The notes: a model not told the origin generated them from the sequence alone. DNA of 64,000 bases from Rothia mucilaginosa ATCC 25296 (GCF_000175615.1 NZ_ACVO01000003.1:1-64000), one strand, 5' to 3'. Positions 1-9,937 are shown, counted from the stretch's first letter. Translations and numbers: made by a program.

Positions 1-1412
1 GGGGTCTCCCCAGAGTAGTAGGACCCAAGGAATAGAAATCAGAATCCCAAATGCCACTAGCGAGGGGCGGTACCATCGGCTCTTCGGCAAATATGCCGCT
101 ACCAGCAACGCCAGAGGGAACAGTGGCAACAGAATACGATTCGTAGAAGAAATCGGGAGCCAGAAGACGAAGAGGTATCCCATGTAGCAAGCGGTCCACA
201 GCCAGAGGGCGGGGTGGATGAGGGTGCGGCTGAATTTGCGGGAAATCCAGTAGTAGAAGCCCATCATTGCTACCACAAATAAGATTGCCACAACAATCTT
301 AGGAATCATTCCGCCGAAGTAGTGATAATGCTGGTTGATCCACTGGATAATGTATTGGTGTCCTTCACTGGGTTTACGCTTAGACCAGCCCAGTTCTGTT
401 GCGAAGTAGGCGTCTATACGACCCGTGTATAGGGCGGCATGCAGGGGGTGTACGAACGCGAAGGAACAGACGAGCAGAGCGCCCAGGAGCTGACCGAAAC
501 GACCGCGGAACGCAGCCCATGCATCCGATAGTACAGACTGTGAGGGTTCATCGGAGCGGCGGGCAAGATAGTCAGAGACAGTGCACCACAGCCACCACAG
601 GCCGACAAACGCGCCGAGTGGCACACCCAGCGGACGGGATAGCGCCGCCAGAAGAGCTACGGGTAGGAGCAGGATGTAGCGTTCACGCGCCACACACCAG
701 ACGCTCAGGGCAAGGAGCAGAGTGGAAAGAGCCTCGGCGTAACCGGTGACGAAGATGGGGCTCGCGGGGCTGAATGCGTACACGGCGAGCGCCCACAGGG
801 CGATGCGGTTTCGGCTTTCGTCGCCGACGAGGGCGCGAGTATCGAAGACACCGCGGTCACGCCAGTTCAGGCTACCGATGAAGAGGCGGTAGAGCACAAC
901 GGCCAGGGCGAGGCCTGCGGCGAGGCTGACTCCGACTGCGGCGAGGCGGTATTCGATACCGAAAATGTCAGCGACTTTGCCGCTGATTATTGAGTGGAGG
1001 GGCATGAAGGCCCAGGAGTTGAAGGATACGGACCCGTCGGCGCGCAGGGGTAGTTCGGTGGGGTACCACTCTTTATAGATGCCCTGGTACCAGCCGGCGT
1101 CCATATGTTGAGGTAGGAGAGGAGGCCGTTGTGGTTTTTGTTTTCGTGGCTGAGGGGGTTCCGCTGGTCTTCGGCGAGCGAGTATGCGAAGGTGCCGAGG
1201 TGGGTTGCGCAGGCTAGTGCCCAGATGATGAGGGCGGGGACCCAGGTGCGCCAAGCGGCCAGTTTCTGGGGGTTGGCGGCGGGTTCGGTATTACTCATCT
1301 TAGTTTTTGTGGAGGGGCGCTGCGCTTCGAGGGTAGGCACGGGACCGGTAGAGGAGCCGGATGAGAGGTCGCGTTCGATAAAGGACACAGGTTTTCCTGG
1401 GGATTGAGCCAT
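1..1412 (-). pseudogene. Membrane mannosyltransferase-like protein, frameshifted, 3' end outside window
   Basis: An integral membrane protein whose reading frame breaks once. From ATG 1410-1412 (MAQSPGKPVS) the frame reads a soluble N-terminus of about 45 residues and a first membrane helix (WVPALIIWALACATHLG), then goes off frame at 1101-1102 and stops at 987. The other frame is open from about 1106 to base 1 and encodes many hydrophobic helices. Adding one base to the CC at 1101-1102 joins the halves and recreates a WDAGWY motif, typical of the first extracellular loop of PIG-V/GT-C mannosyltransferases that use a polyprenyl-phosphate sugar. The function is inferred from that motif and the topology. 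The break may be a real mutation or a sequencing error. The upstream ribosome-binding site is weak, so ATG 1296-1298 (MSNTEP) is another possible start. Confidence 0.6.
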
Positions 1413-1598
1413 AAGTATTCTCGCGAGTGTAGTGTGGACGCATGATGGACATTCTGGCGCCGTATCAGTTGAATCGTGTCTATTAGATGTGGCGGGTGGT
1501 GCAGTTTGGTGAAATATCCATGTGTAGACTATCAACGAACTGACTGCGTCTCAATGTGAACGCGCTATTCCTGCTGATTATGACGAAAGAGATGCGTG

Positions 1599-1632
1599 AA
1601 GCCGGTGCCTGCGAGGGAGCAAGCACCGGCTT
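1599..1632. terminator. Stem-loop, possible terminator
   Basis: A perfect 10-bp inverted repeat (1599-1608 with 1623-1632) encloses a 14-nt loop. On the plus strand it is followed by a short T-rich run. No plus-strand gene ends here, so it may belong to a lost gene or act for the minus strand. Confidence 0.4.
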
Positions 1633-1752
1633 TATCTCTATGTATCAGGTCTGTATCCGGGAAGTAGATAAAAATCCGACAGGATAAATAACCCCAGAAT
1701 CAGGTGAGCTGACAGCAACACCCCGACCCCAGACTAGCCTCATATACCCCAA

Positions 1753-1864
1753 CCCTAGGCAAGCTAACTGGAGAAGGCACCCACCCACCAAGCATCTATT
1801 TCAACCAACCCAAGGCAAGCCAACCGGAGAAGGTAACCCACCTACCAACCCCTATCTCAACAAA
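1753..1864. repeat. Degenerate tandem repeat of about 56 nt, two units
   Basis: Two imperfect units beginning AACCCTAGGCAAGCTAACTGG and AACCCAAGGCAAGCCAACCGG lie just before the palindromic element at 1865. A similar purine-poor stretch with the same ACCAAGCATCTAT block precedes the second copy of that element near 11250-11300. Confidence 0.5.
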
Positions 1865-2057
1865 CCCGAGGGATAGGCGACCTAGAGGGCGTACCGGACA
1901 CGCGAAGCGGGGGCTCCGTCCTCAAGGCGCCCCAGCGCCGCAGAGGGGGCACTCCCCCGCGAGCGTTGTCCGATACGCCATCTCAAACAACTAACCCACG
2001 GAAGCCTCACTCCCCCGCGAGCGGCGTCCGATACGCCATCTCAAACAACTAACCCAC
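1865..2057. repeat. Palindromic intergenic repeat, copy 1
   Basis: A roughly 190-bp noncoding element that recurs at 11304-11482. The left arm begins CCCGAGGGATAGGCGACC and contains GGCGTACCGGACA. The right arm is its imperfect reverse complement, ending TGTCCGATACGCC, so the whole can fold into a long hairpin. The right arm plus its tail (ATCTCAAACAACTAACCC) is then repeated in tandem at 1989-2057. It has no coding capacity and behaves like a MITE- or REP-like element. It lies directly downstream of trpC. Confidence 0.75.
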
Positions 2058-2060
2058 AGG

Positions 2061-2876
2061 CTAGCGGGTCACCGGCACCTTGGAGAATTCGCGCACGGTA
2101 CCTTCGGGGTCGCCGGAGCGTACCAGTGCTTCACCGATGAGTACCGCATCCGCACCGGCACCGGCGTAGGCGCGCACGTCCTCGATGCTGGCGACACCGG
2201 ACTCAGCAACCTTAATAACCGAGTTGGGCAGGTGCGCTGCGAGGGATGCGTAGTGCTCGTTGTTGACTTCGAGGGTCTTGAGGTTACGCACGTTGATGCC
2301 CACGATCTTGGCGCCGATGCGCTGGGCGACCTCGATTTCTTCGGGAGTGTGGGTTTCGACGAGGGCGTTCATGCCGAGCGATTCGGTGAGTTCGAGGAAC
2401 TCGCGCAGGGTCTGCTCGTCGAGGGCTGCAACAATCAGCAGGACCAGGTCGGCGCCGTGTGCGCGTGCTTCCCAGATTTGGTATTCGTCGACGGTGAAGT
2501 CCTTGCGGAGTACGGGGATGTTCACGGCGGCGCGTACTGCGTCGAGGTCGGCGAGGGAGCCGTTGAAGCGGCGCTGTTCGGTGAGTACGGAGATTGCTGC
2601 GGCGCCGCCTGCTTCGTAGCGTGCGGCGAGCGCGGCGGGGTCGGGGATTTCGCCGAGCGCACCCTTGGAGGGTGAGGAGCGCTTCACCTCGGAGATGATG
2701 CGTGCGGTCGTGCCGTTGCCGCCGCCGGGCACTTCACCGCGTAGGGAGGCGAGCGCGTCGCGGGCGGGTGCGGCTGCGAGGGCGCGCTTCTTCATTTCTT
2801 CGAGGGGAACCTGCTGTACGCGGGCGGCGAGGTCTTCGCGGACGCCGACGATGATCTCGTCGAGAACGGTGCTCAT
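2061..2876 (-). CDS. trpC: Indole-3-glycerol-phosphate synthase
   Basis: This cytoplasmic TIM-barrel enzyme closes CdRP to indole-3-glycerol phosphate in tryptophan synthesis. The product is 271 residues, the normal size for the family. Visible hallmarks are [11 protein letters not shown] near the N-terminus (phosphate and substrate binding), [31 protein letters not shown] (catalytic Lys strand), [14 protein letters not shown] and VAESGV near the end. The start ATG 2874-2876 is chosen because AAGGAGACACC precedes it; the longer open frame lacks family similarity. It lies 14 nt after the trpE stop, so the two are co-transcribed. No trpB or trpA follows; the gene ends against the palindromic repeat. 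Confidence 0.96.
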   Translation of the reverse strand: MSTVLDEIIVGVREDLAARVQQVPLEEMKKRALAAAPARDALASLRGEVPGGGNGTTARIISEVKRSSPSKGALGEIPDPAALAARYEAGGAAAISVLTEQRRFNGSLADLDAVRAAVNIPVLRKDFTVDEYQIWEARAHGADLVLLIVAALDEQTLREFLELTESLGMNALVETHTPEEIEVAQRIGAKIVGINVRNLKTLEVNNEHYASLAAHLPNSVIKVAESGVASIEDVRAYAGAGADAVLIGEALVRSGDPEGTVREFSKVPVTR

Positions 2877-2890
2877 GGTGTCTCCTTGGG

Positions 2891-4501
2891 TTACTTGGTG
2901 GCGTTGACGGCTGCGTCTGCGTCCAGGGGTGCCAGGCCGGAGGCGGTCAGCACGGCGCGCAACGGGGCGGCGGACTTGTTGACGGTTTCGAGGGTTTCGG
3001 AGTCCGGGTTGGAGTCCATGACGAGGCCTGCACCTGCCTGTACGTAGGCGGTGCCTTCCTTGAGGACGGCGGTGCGGATGGCGATTGCCATGTCCATGTT
3101 GCCGGCGAAGTCGAAGTAGCCGCATACGCCGCCGTAGACGCCGCGGCGGGTGGGTTCGTATTCGTCGATGAGCTGCATGGCGCGCGGCTTGGGTGCACCG
3201 GAGAGGGTGCCTGCCGGGAAGGCGACGCGCAGCACGTCGTAGGCGCTGAACTGCGGGTCGAGTTCGGCGCTGACGGCGGAGGAAATGTGCATGATGTGGC
3301 TGAATCGCTCAATGATCATGAACTGGTCGACGGACACGGTGCCGGGCTTGGCGATGCGTGAGAGGTCGTTGCGTGCCAGGTCGACGAGCATGAGGTGTTC
3401 GGAGCGTTCCTTTTCGTCGGCGAGCAGTTCCTCGGCGAGTGCGAGGTCTTCTTCGCGGGTTGCGCCGCGCGGGCGGGAACCGGCGATGGGGTGGGTGCTG
3501 GCGATGCCGTCCTTGAGGGTGACGAGCGCCTCCGGGGAGGAGCCGACAATGTGGAAGGGGGTGCCGTTGCTGTCTTCGAAGTTGAAGAGGTACATGTACG
3601 GCGAGGGGTTGGACTGGCGCAGTACACGGTACACGTCGAGTGCCTTGGCGTTGGTTTCGGCTTCGAATCGGCGTGAGAGCACGATCTGGAAGACGTCGCC
3701 GTCGATGATGTTCTTCTTGGAGCGGTCGATGGCGTCCTTGAAGCCCTGTTCGCTCCAGGTGAGGGTGACGTCTTCGCGGACCTTACGGTCTACGTCTGCC
3801 ACGCCGGAGAGAGTGGAGGTGGTTGCGGTGGCGCCGCGCTGCAGGCGGCGGAGCATGCTGTGCAGGCGCGCGATGGCATCCTCGTAGGCGCCGTCGACGT
3901 TTTCGCTGGTGCCGTTGAAGTTGATGGCGTTGGCGACGAGCAGGACGGTGCCGTCCTTGTTGTCGTGGATTGCCATGTCGGAGACCATGTTGAGCGCGAA
4001 TTCGGGCAGGTTCACGTCGTCGGCGGGCGGGAAGGGCAGGTGCTCCCAGTGGCGCACGACGTCCCAGCCGAGGTAACCAACCAGGCCGGAGGTGAGCGGC
4101 GGCAGGGTCGGGTCGGGTTCGGTGTAGAGCATCTGCAGGGTCTTTGCGATGGCTTCTACGGGGTCGCCGTCGACGGGTGCGCCGGCGGGGGTGCGGCCCT
4201 GCCAGTAGACTGCGCCGTCAACGGTGGTGAGGGTGGAGCGGGAGGATGCACCGATGAAGGAGTAGCGGTCCCAGGCTGCGGATTCGCCTTCTGCAGAGAT
4301 TTTGGCGGATTCGAGCAGGAAGGTGCCGTGGGCCGCTTCGACGGGTTCGCCCTGGTCGTTTTGGAGTACGAGGGATCGGTAGATGCCGATGGGGGTGAGT
4401 GAGTCGGCGAGGATTTTGATGTGTACGGGAATGACGCGGGTGCCGGCTGCGCGGGCGCGGAATTCTTCGAGGCTGGGGGTGATGGTGCCCAAATCCTGCA
4501 T
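2891..4501 (-). CDS. trpE: Anthranilate synthase component I
   Basis: The large subunit of anthranilate synthase (536 aa) converts chorismate and ammonia to anthranilate, with the glutaminase TrpG encoded elsewhere. The N-terminal half carries the LLES motif (residues 62-65), part of the tryptophan feedback site. The chorismate-binding C-terminal domain shows [36 protein letters not shown] and [19 protein letters not shown] 4499-4501 follows AAGGAGTACAGCA. It is the first gene of a trpE-trpC pair. The roughly 280-nt upstream region contains an 8-G homopolymer, but I found no tryptophan-rich leader peptide. Confidence 0.96.
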   Translation of the reverse strand: MQDLGTITPSLEEFRARAAGTRVIPVHIKILADSLTPIGIYRSLVLQNDQGEPVEAAHGTFLLESAKISAEGESAAWDRYSFIGASSRSTLTTVDGAVYWQGRTPAGAPVDGDPVEAIAKTLQMLYTEPDPTLPPLTSGLVGYLGWDVVRHWEHLPFPPADDVNLPEFALNMVSDMAIHDNKDGTVLLVANAINFNGTSENVDGAYEDAIARLHSMLRRLQRGATATTSTLSGVADVDRKVREDVTLTWSEQGFKDAIDRSKKNIIDGDVFQIVLSRRFEAETNAKALDVYRVLRQSNPSPYMYLFNFEDSNGTPFHIVGSSPEALVTLKDGIASTHPIAGSRPRGATREEDLALAEELLADEKERSEHLMLVDLARNDLSRIAKPGTVSVDQFMIIERFSHIMHISSAVSAELDPQFSAYDVLRVAFPAGTLSGAPKPRAMQLIDEYEPTRRGVYGGVCGYFDFAGNMDMAIAIRTAVLKEGTAYVQAGAGLVMDSNPDSETLETVNKSAAPLRAVLTASGLAPLDADAAVNATK

Positions 4502-4756
4502 TGCTGTACTCCTTGGTGTTGGGTTGGGAGCGCGTCGGTGCGCTGTGTCCCTTAGCTGCCGCGCGGGGTTTTTACCGGTATATGGGGGGGGTACCGGGAC
4601 ATATGTGCCGGCGTGTATCTCTCTGGCGTATACCTGCCAGATCCATAGACGCCCGATAATGCCTGATAAATCCCGGTAAGCCCGGTGCGCGGGTTGTTTC
4701 AGTTTAACCGGTGCTGCGGCCCAGTTCCACGGTGAAGATTCAATAGTTCTCTTCGT

Positions 4757-4786
4757 GAAACTGAGCCGCGTACCGTTCAGCCGCGT
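4757..4786. repeat. Two 15-nt tandem units after the ribH stop
   Basis: Units 4757-4771 and 4772-4786 share AGCCGCGT and abut the ribH stop codon at 4786-4788. This is a weak example of the post-stop repeats seen after several genes here. Confidence 0.4.
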
Positions 4787-5262
4787 TAGTTGCTGAACTG
4801 CTTGAGGGTTGCTGCGGTCTGCAGTGCCGCTGCGGTTGCCTCGTAGCCCTTGTCTTCGTTAGAGCCTTCCAGTCCTGCACGGTCGAGTGCCTGCTGCTCG
4901 TTGTCGCAGGTGAGCACGCCGAAGCCGATGGGGCGGCCGGTCAGCACGGACACGTCGGTCAGGCCGTTGGTTGCGCCCTGGCAGACGTAGTCGAAGTGGG
5001 GGGTGCCGCCGCGGATGACCACGCCGAGCGCGACAATTGCGTCGAACTTCTCAGCGAGGCGGGTTGCTACGACGGGCAGCTCGAAGGTGCCGGGTACGCG
5101 CACGAGGGTCGGCTCGATGCCTGCGTCGCGTGCTGCACGCTGCGCGCCGTCGATGAGGCCGTCCATGACCTGGGTGTGCCAGCTTGCCGCTACGATTGCG
5201 AGCTTGAAGCCCTTGTAGTCTTCGGGGTTGAGGGTGGTGTCTGCTGCGCCTACGCCGCTCAT
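4786..5262 (-). CDS. ribH: 6,7-dimethyl-8-ribityllumazine synthase
   Basis: Lumazine synthase (158 aa) condenses the ribitylamino-pyrimidine with 3,4-dihydroxy-2-butanone 4-phosphate, the penultimate riboflavin step. Members normally assemble into pentamers or 60-mers. Typical blocks are VPGTFELPV (substrate pocket), [17 protein letters not shown] and [14 protein letters not shown] 5260-5262 follows CAAGGAGAACACA. It is the last gene of the minus-strand operon ribM-ribD-ribEB-ribA-ribH, 57 nt after ribA, and so is presumably under the FMN riboswitch at 10107-10299. Confidence 0.96.
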   Translation of the reverse strand: MSGVGAADTTLNPEDYKGFKLAIVAASWHTQVMDGLIDGAQRAARDAGIEPTLVRVPGTFELPVVATRLAEKFDAIVALGVVIRGGTPHFDYVCQGATNGLTDVSVLTGRPIGFGVLTCDNEQQALDRAGLEGSNEDKGYEATAAALQTAATLKQFSN

Positions 5263-5319
5263 TGTGTTCTCCTTGTGGGTTTTGGGGTTTTGAAAAATTA
5301 GGGGTTTGCAGGGGTGCCG

Positions 5320-6105
5320 CTACGCGCTTTTGAGCACGTGGCGCATGCGCTCACGCTTAGTCTGCAGGTAGTGTGCGTTCTCGACTCGGGCGGGAATTTC
5401 ATCCGGGATGAGTTCGGTGACCTGCAGGCCGAGGCTTTCGAGCGCCTCCTGCTTGGCGGGGTTGTTGGTCACGAGCCTCAGCTCGTTCACACCGAGTTCC
5501 TGCAGGATCAGTGCCGCCTGCGAGTAGTCGCGCATGTCGCCGTCCAGGCCGAGCGCCAGGTTCGCGTCGAGGGTGTCGAGCCCGGCATCCTGCAGCGCGT
5601 AGGCGCGGAGCTTGTTGACAAGGCCGATGCCGCGTCCTTCGTGGTTGCGCACGTAGATGAGGTACCCGCCGGTGCGGCCAATGATGCGCAGGCCGTTCTC
5701 CAGCTGGGGGCCGCAATCGCATCGGAAGGAACCGAAGATATCGCCGGTGGCGCATTCGGAGTGGATGCGCACCGCGGGCGCTCCCCCGTCCTCGGCGGGT
5801 ACGGGGGTGCCGTCACGGTCGAGGGCGCGGGCGCTGATGTGCTCGGCACCGTCTGCGAATCGCCAGGCGCGCAGGCCGAACACACCCTGCGGGGTGGGTA
5901 CGGCGACCTCTTCGGTGCTTTCGACCAGCAGCGGGCTGGGGTTGGGCACCATGTCGAGGGGGCTGACTCGGTAGCCTTCAGCGAGCTGGGAGGCGATGCG
6001 CAGGGATTCGGCGCTGAGCTCTTCAGCCTGCGCCTCAACCGGCTCGACCAAGGTGTCCGCTGCGGGGGTGCCCGGCGTTGCCTGGGTGTTAGGGGTTTCG
6101 CTCAT
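5320..6105 (-). CDS. ribA: GTP cyclohydrolase II (stand-alone RibA)
   Basis: A 261-residue protein that opens the GTP imidazole ring, the first committed riboflavin step. The zinc cysteines are C118, C129 and C131 (SECATGDIFGSFRCDCGPQ), followed by YVRNHEGRGIGL (catalytic Arg/Asp region) and LVTNNPAKQEAL (GTP-binding end). About 45 N-terminal residues are Pro/Ala/Glu-rich and probably disordered. In many actinobacteria this domain is the C-terminal half of a RibB-RibA fusion; here it stands alone and RibB is joined to RibE upstream. ATG 6103-6105 lies 8 nt after the ribEB stop, so the genes are probably translationally coupled. Confidence 0.95.
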   Translation of the reverse strand: MSETPNTQATPGTPAADTLVEPVEAQAEELSAESLRIASQLAEGYRVSPLDMVPNPSPLLVESTEEVAVPTPQGVFGLRAWRFADGAEHISARALDRDGTPVPAEDGGAPAVRIHSECATGDIFGSFRCDCGPQLENGLRIIGRTGGYLIYVRNHEGRGIGLVNKLRAYALQDAGLDTLDANLALGLDGDMRDYSQAALILQELGVNELRLVTNNPAKQEALESLGLQVTELIPDEIPARVENAHYLQTKRERMRHVLKSA

Positions 6106-6113
6106 GCGTTCTC

Positions 6114-7406
6114 CTACGCCTTAGCTACGTACTTGATGAGGTCTTCGATAGAGATCATGGGCAGGTCGTGCTCGGTGGCGAAGGCGCGCAGTGCGTCGAA
6201 ACGCATCATGGAGCCGTCGTCGTGCACGACCTCGGCGATAACGCCCACGCCGGACAGGCCCGCCGCGAGGGAGAGTTCCACTGCGGCTTCGGTGTGGCCG
6301 GGGCGCTCCGCCACGCCGCCGTCAACAGCGCGCAGCGGGAAGATGTGGCCGGGGCGGGTGATGTCCGCCGGGGTCGAGGATGCATCCGCGAGGATCTGCA
6401 CGGTGCGTGCGCGATCTGCCGCGGAGATGCCGGTGCTCACACCAGATGCCGCATCGCAGGAGACGGTGTATGCAGTGCCCTTGGGGTCCTCGTTGTTGGT
6501 GACCATGGGCGGCAGGTTCATCTCGTCGGCACGCTTGTTGCTCAGGGGTGCGCAGACCACGCCGGAGGTGTAGCGGATCATGAAGCCCATCAGCTCGGGG
6601 GTTGCGTGCTCGGCGGCGAAGATGATGTCGCCTTCGTTTTCGCGGTCTTCGTCGTCGACGACGACCACGGCGCGACCTGCTGCGATAGCGTCCACTGCGG
6701 TCTGCACGCTGTCGAGGACGCTTGCGGCGTCGGCGCGACGCGGTGCAACCTGCTCACCGGAGTGCGCAGAGTCAGTCTGGGGCACGCCTGCGAACGCGGT
6801 CAGACGCTGCACGTACTTAGCGAGCGCATCGGTCTCAAGGTTCACGCTGTCGCCAACCTTGAGGGCGCCGAGGTTGGTTGCCTTCAGGGTTTCGGGGATC
6901 AGGCCGACCTCGAACCATGCGGGGGTTTCGCCGGGCTCAGAAACGGCAGTGACGGTCAGGGACACGCCAGAAACAGCGATGGAGCCCTTCTCAGCGAGCA
7001 GGGGTGCCAGTTCGGTGGGCAGGTTGAAACGCAGGGTGCTCCACGCCTCGTGCGCGGTGACGGATGCGAGGGTACCGACCGCATCCACGTGGCCCTGCAC
7101 GACGTGACCGTCGAGGCGGCCACCGGCAGGCAGGCAGCGCTCCAGGTTGACGGTGTCGCCGGGGTTCAGGTTGCCGAGGTTGGTGCGGCGCAGAGTCTCA
7201 CCCATCGCGTAGGCGCGGAACTGGCCGGGCTGCAGCTGGTCGAGGTCGATAGCGGTGAGGCATACACCGTTGACGGCGAGGGATCCGCCGTGTTCGAGGT
7301 CGGCGACGATGTCACCGGCGTTGAGGGTCAGGTAGGCTGCGTCGCTACCTTCGATGGGGGTGATGGATTCTACGGTGCCGAGGGCGCCAATGATTCCGGT
7401 AAACAT
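6114..7406 (-). CDS. Riboflavin synthase / 3,4-dihydroxy-2-butanone-4-phosphate synthase fusion
   Basis: A 430-residue bifunctional enzyme. Residues 1-205 form riboflavin synthase alpha ([10 protein letters not shown]; two lumazine-binding halves with [10 protein letters not shown] near 42-51 and [10 protein letters not shown] near 142-151). Residues 231-430 form DHBP synthase, with the acidic metal loop [40 protein letters not shown] and HTEAAVEL. A roughly 25-residue Ala/Ser/Arg linker joins them. The enzyme therefore makes the four-carbon substrate of RibH and also the final riboflavin. ATG 7404-7406 follows AAAAGGAAAGCACAC; the open frame upstream is not conserved. The RibE-RibB order of fusion is uncommon compared with RibB-RibA. 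Confidence 0.93.
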   Translation of the reverse strand: MFTGIIGALGTVESITPIEGSDAAYLTLNAGDIVADLEHGGSLAVNGVCLTAIDLDQLQPGQFRAYAMGETLRRTNLGNLNPGDTVNLERCLPAGGRLDGHVVQGHVDAVGTLASVTAHEAWSTLRFNLPTELAPLLAEKGSIAVSGVSLTVTAVSEPGETPAWFEVGLIPETLKATNLGALKVGDSVNLETDALAKYVQRLTAFAGVPQTDSAHSGEQVAPRRADAASVLDSVQTAVDAIAAGRAVVVVDDEDRENEGDIIFAAEHATPELMGFMIRYTSGVVCAPLSNKRADEMNLPPMVTNNEDPKGTAYTVSCDAASGVSTGISAADRARTVQILADASSTPADITRPGHIFPLRAVDGGVAERPGHTEAAVELSLAAGLSGVGVIAEVVHDDGSMMRFDALRAFATEHDLPMISIEDLIKYVAKA

Positions 7407-7627
7407 GTGTGCTTTCCTTTTCTCGCCGTGTCCGCCGGGGCGTCGTCGTTGAGGGCGACGGGCGGCGATGGTTTGTTCGTCGGTATAACTATACGTATTT
7501 TTCGAATATTCCCCGTGACGGGGAGCTTTTGTGCCAGCATGCGAACCAGCCGGCACAAACTAGCCGGGCGCCGGCGGGGGTTCCTTGAGGTACTACTCCC
7601 CCCGCCCGCACTCAACCCAGGCGGATG

Positions 7628-7672
7628 CTAGTCCAGCCGCGACTAGTCCAGCCTCGGCTAATCTAATCTCGG
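7628..7672. repeat. Three 15-nt tandem units overlapping the ribD stop
   Basis: Units 7628-7642, 7643-7657 and 7658-7672 each start with CTA on the plus strand (TAG on the coding strand). The first unit read contains the ribD stop, and the next two supply in-frame backup stops 15 and 30 nt later. Confidence 0.75.
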
Positions 7673-8968
7673 TTCGGGCGCGTGGCAGGCGTCCAGCTTC
7701 GGCAGGGTACGCCGCTCACCCGGTTCCTGCGCCGTTCCGCGAGGTGCCGGCACCAGATGCGTTGCGGTGTCATTGCCAAGCACGCGCACCGCCGGGAACA
7801 TGCCCAGGTCGTCCAGTTGCAGGCGCGGCGCCTGCGCGAGGGTGTCCACGAGCAGACGGTACACGGCGCTCTTGCCCTGCCCCATGATCATGGGGGCGCG
7901 GTACCAGACCATCTCGTCGATGAGGTCTTCACCGGCGAAGAGGCCGACCATGCCGGGTCCGCCCTCAATCATGAGGTGCCGCACCCCGCGGGCGTACAGT
8001 TCGTCGAGCAGTTCACGCGGGTCGTGGGTGAAGACCTGCAGGAAGTTCTGCGGGTCCGCCTCCACGCCTTCGGGCGGGTTGAGGCCGCGCACGCGGTAGT
8101 TCTCGGTAATCTCGGTTTTGCCCATGACCACGCGCAGCGGCTGCTTCTCAAAGCGTTCCCCGTTGGCGTCGCGCGCGTCCAGGGTCGGGTCGTCCATGAG
8201 GGTGGTTCGGGTGCCGATCATGACGGCGTCGGCGCGGTGACGGATTAGGTGCCCGTCAATGCGCGCGGCGGGGCCGGTAATCCACTTGCTCGTGCCGTCA
8301 GCCGCCGCAATGAACCCGTCCAGGGTGGAGGCGCTCTTTGCGGTAATGAAGGGGCGGCGTTCGGCGGCGGCAATGAACCAGCGCTCGTTCAGCAGGTAGG
8401 ATGCGTTCGCGAACTCCTCCATGGCGTGCACGGTGACGCCCTGTGAGCGCAGGTAGGCGGCGCCTCCGGCTGCGTTTTCGGTGTCGTCGCTGTAGGCGTA
8501 GTAGAGTTCGTTGATGCCCGCCTCGGCGACGGCGTGGGAGCAGGGGCCGGTGCGTCCGGTGTGGTTGCAGGGCTCGAGGCTCACGTACATGCGGGCGCCG
8601 GTGAGGTCGGTTCCCGCGGCTCGGGCGGCGGCGAGGGCGTCGGCTTCGGCGTGCGGGGTGCCTGCGCCTCGGTGGTAGCCCACGTGCAGCAGGTGCCCGT
8701 GCGCGTCAGTGATGACGGCGCCGACGAGGGGGTTCGCGCCGCGGATACCCTGGCGTGCCGCCTGCAGTGCCAGGGTCATGGCCTCCGCGTGGCTGAGCTC
8801 CTGCTCGGGGTCGGGCAGCTGGAGGGTGCGTGCGGCGGGCAGACCGGCGAGGTGACCGTACTCCGCGGCGGAGTAGTCCACATCGTTGCGCGGCGAAGAT
8901 ACGCTCGGGGCGGCAGTTACGGGCAGGTGCGCGCTCGCCAGCACCTGCAGCGAGGGGATCTGCGGCAT
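7658..8968 (-). CDS. ribD: Bifunctional pyrimidine deaminase / reductase
   Basis: A 436-residue enzyme that deaminates and then reduces the pyrimidine product of RibA. The deaminase half has the zinc motif HAEAD (H106, catalytic E108) and PCNHTGRTGPC (C134, C143). The reductase half starts near residue 206 (PFITAKSASTLDG) and contains RHRADAVMIGTRT, DDPTLDAR and LMIEGGPGMVG for NADPH binding. The first 55 residues are an extension beyond the usual start. ATG 8966-8968 directly abuts the ribM stop; its AAGAAGGG ribosome-binding site lies inside ribM, which points to translational coupling. The stop lies in a triple-stop tandem repeat. Confidence 0.95.
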   Translation of the reverse strand: MPQIPSLQVLASAHLPVTAAPSVSSPRNDVDYSAAEYGHLAGLPAARTLQLPDPEQELSHAEAMTLALQAARQGIRGANPLVGAVITDAHGHLLHVGYHRGAGTPHAEADALAAARAAGTDLTGARMYVSLEPCNHTGRTGPCSHAVAEAGINELYYAYSDDTENAAGGAAYLRSQGVTVHAMEEFANASYLLNERWFIAAAERRPFITAKSASTLDGFIAAADGTSKWITGPAARIDGHLIRHRADAVMIGTRTTLMDDPTLDARDANGERFEKQPLRVVMGKTEITENYRVRGLNPPEGVEADPQNFLQVFTHDPRELLDELYARGVRHLMIEGGPGMVGLFAGEDLIDEMVWYRAPMIMGQGKSAVYRLLVDTLAQAPRLQLDDLGMFPAVRVLGNDTATHLVPAPRGTAQEPGERRTLPKLDACHAPEPRLD

Positions 8969-9700
8969 TTATGCACGACCCTTCTTCACGTCGGTTACCT
9001 CAACGGTCACGTCGGGGAACTGGGTCTGTACCCGAGTCTTCTGCGCCTCCAGGTTGCGGGTGCGCCACCAGACGAAGAAGCCGACCAGGGTGAAGCATCC
9101 GTAGAACACGTACATGAGGGAGGTCGCGTAGTAGCCTGCGCTCCACAGCAGCGGCACGCCGACCAGGTCGACGGCAACCCAGATGAGCCAGAATTCAACC
9201 CAGCCGCGCGCCATGCCGTAGGTGGCGAGTAGCGAGCCGGTGAAGATCCAGGCGTCGGACCAGACCGGTTCATAGGAGCCGAGGGCACGGAAGATGGGGG
9301 TGAGCAGCAGGGTGCCCGCAACCATGGCGACAACCAGGCCTGCGCGTTCGGTGTTGGTAGCCCACTTGGGAATCACTGCGGCACCTTCGGAGGCGTCACC
9401 ACCGGCGGCGCGGGTTGCACGCCAACGATGCCAGCCCCAGATGGACACGGCAATGAACATGATCTGGCGGCCTGCCTGGCCGAGCATGGTCACGGGGTGC
9501 GGGCTGCCGACGAGGGCGCCCAGGAAGACGGTGAGGAGCAGTAGATTGCCGAGAATGCCGACGGGCCACGCCCATACTTTGCGTCGCATGCCGCCGAGCG
9601 CCGATGCCAGGCCGAATGCGTTTCCGAGAACTTCGCGCACGAGGAGGGACTGGTCCCCCACGTGAATTTGTGCGTCGAAGAGCCACCGCAAAATGTCCAT
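8969..9700 (-). CDS. ribM: PnuC/RibM-family vitamin transporter, probably riboflavin
   Basis: A 243-residue polytopic membrane protein of the PnuC family, with about seven hydrophobic helices and the family features NAFGLASALGGMRRKVWAW and WWRTRN near the C-terminus. PnuC proteins carry nicotinamide riboside, thiamine or riboflavin. Because this copy heads a riboflavin operon behind an FMN riboswitch, as known for actinobacterial RibM/PnuX, riboflavin is the likely cargo; that is inference from context. ATG 9698-9700 is preceded by GAGAGGAAAGAAAC. An upstream in-frame extension has no ribosome-binding site and is not used. Confidence 0.87.
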   Translation of the reverse strand: MDILRWLFDAQIHVGDQSLLVREVLGNAFGLASALGGMRRKVWAWPVGILGNLLLLTVFLGALVGSPHPVTMLGQAGRQIMFIAVSIWGWHRWRATRAAGGDASEGAAVIPKWATNTERAGLVVAMVAGTLLLTPIFRALGSYEPVWSDAWIFTGSLLATYGMARGWVEFWLIWVAVDLVGVPLLWSAGYYATSLMYVFYGCFTLVGFFVWWRTRNLEAQKTRVQTQFPDVTVEVTDVKKGRA

Positions 9701-9864
9701 GTTTCTTTCCTCTCTGAGTTGGACCGTGTGTCGGATGCGCTGTGTGCGCATCTGCGGCGGCTCCGGGGAGAGGAACAGAAAAGGGCGGCTACCGCGGGCA
9801 TCTTATGGAGTGCCCGGTATCCGCGGTGAGGCGGGAGCGGCGAATCAGCCAACCGTGACTGAAA

Positions 9865-9892
9865 ACCGCAGCTGAGATCAGCCGGCTGCGGT
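9865..9892 (-). terminator. Intrinsic terminator in the rib leader
   Basis: A perfect 8-bp stem (9865-9872 with 9885-9892) is followed on the minus strand by TTTTC. It lies between the FMN aptamer and ribM and could be the riboswitch's termination site, though it is over 200 nt from the aptamer. Confidence 0.5.
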
Positions 9893-9894
9893 CG

Positions 9895-9937
9895 AGGGGA
9901 ATAACGTACCGGCACCTACGAAAGGTGCCTTTCCCCT
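9895..9937 (-). other. Nested hairpin in the rib leader
   Basis: An inner 7-bp perfect stem (9911-9917 with 9923-9929) sits within an outer 7-bp perfect pairing AGGGGAA/TTCCCCT (9895-9901 with 9931-9937). It may be part of the riboswitch expression platform. Confidence 0.5.

Noticed and set aside
2877..3125. N-terminal extension of the trpC frame
   Set aside because: Would overlap trpE, lacks similarity and a ribosome-binding site; ATG 2874-2876 has a good one.
4502..4785. Tryptophan attenuator or leader peptide upstream of trpE
   Set aside because: No short frame with tandem Trp codons and no clear competing hairpins; only a homopolymer run is evident.
5314..6573. Long plus-strand open frame of 419 codons opposite ribA and ribEB
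   Set aside because: It runs antisense to clear riboflavin genes, has no domain and reflects the high-GC codon bias of the real strand.
6168..7631. Plus-strand open frame of 487 codons opposite ribEB
   Set aside because: Shadow of the fusion gene; composition is Gly/Val/Cys-rich with no ribosome-binding site or motif.
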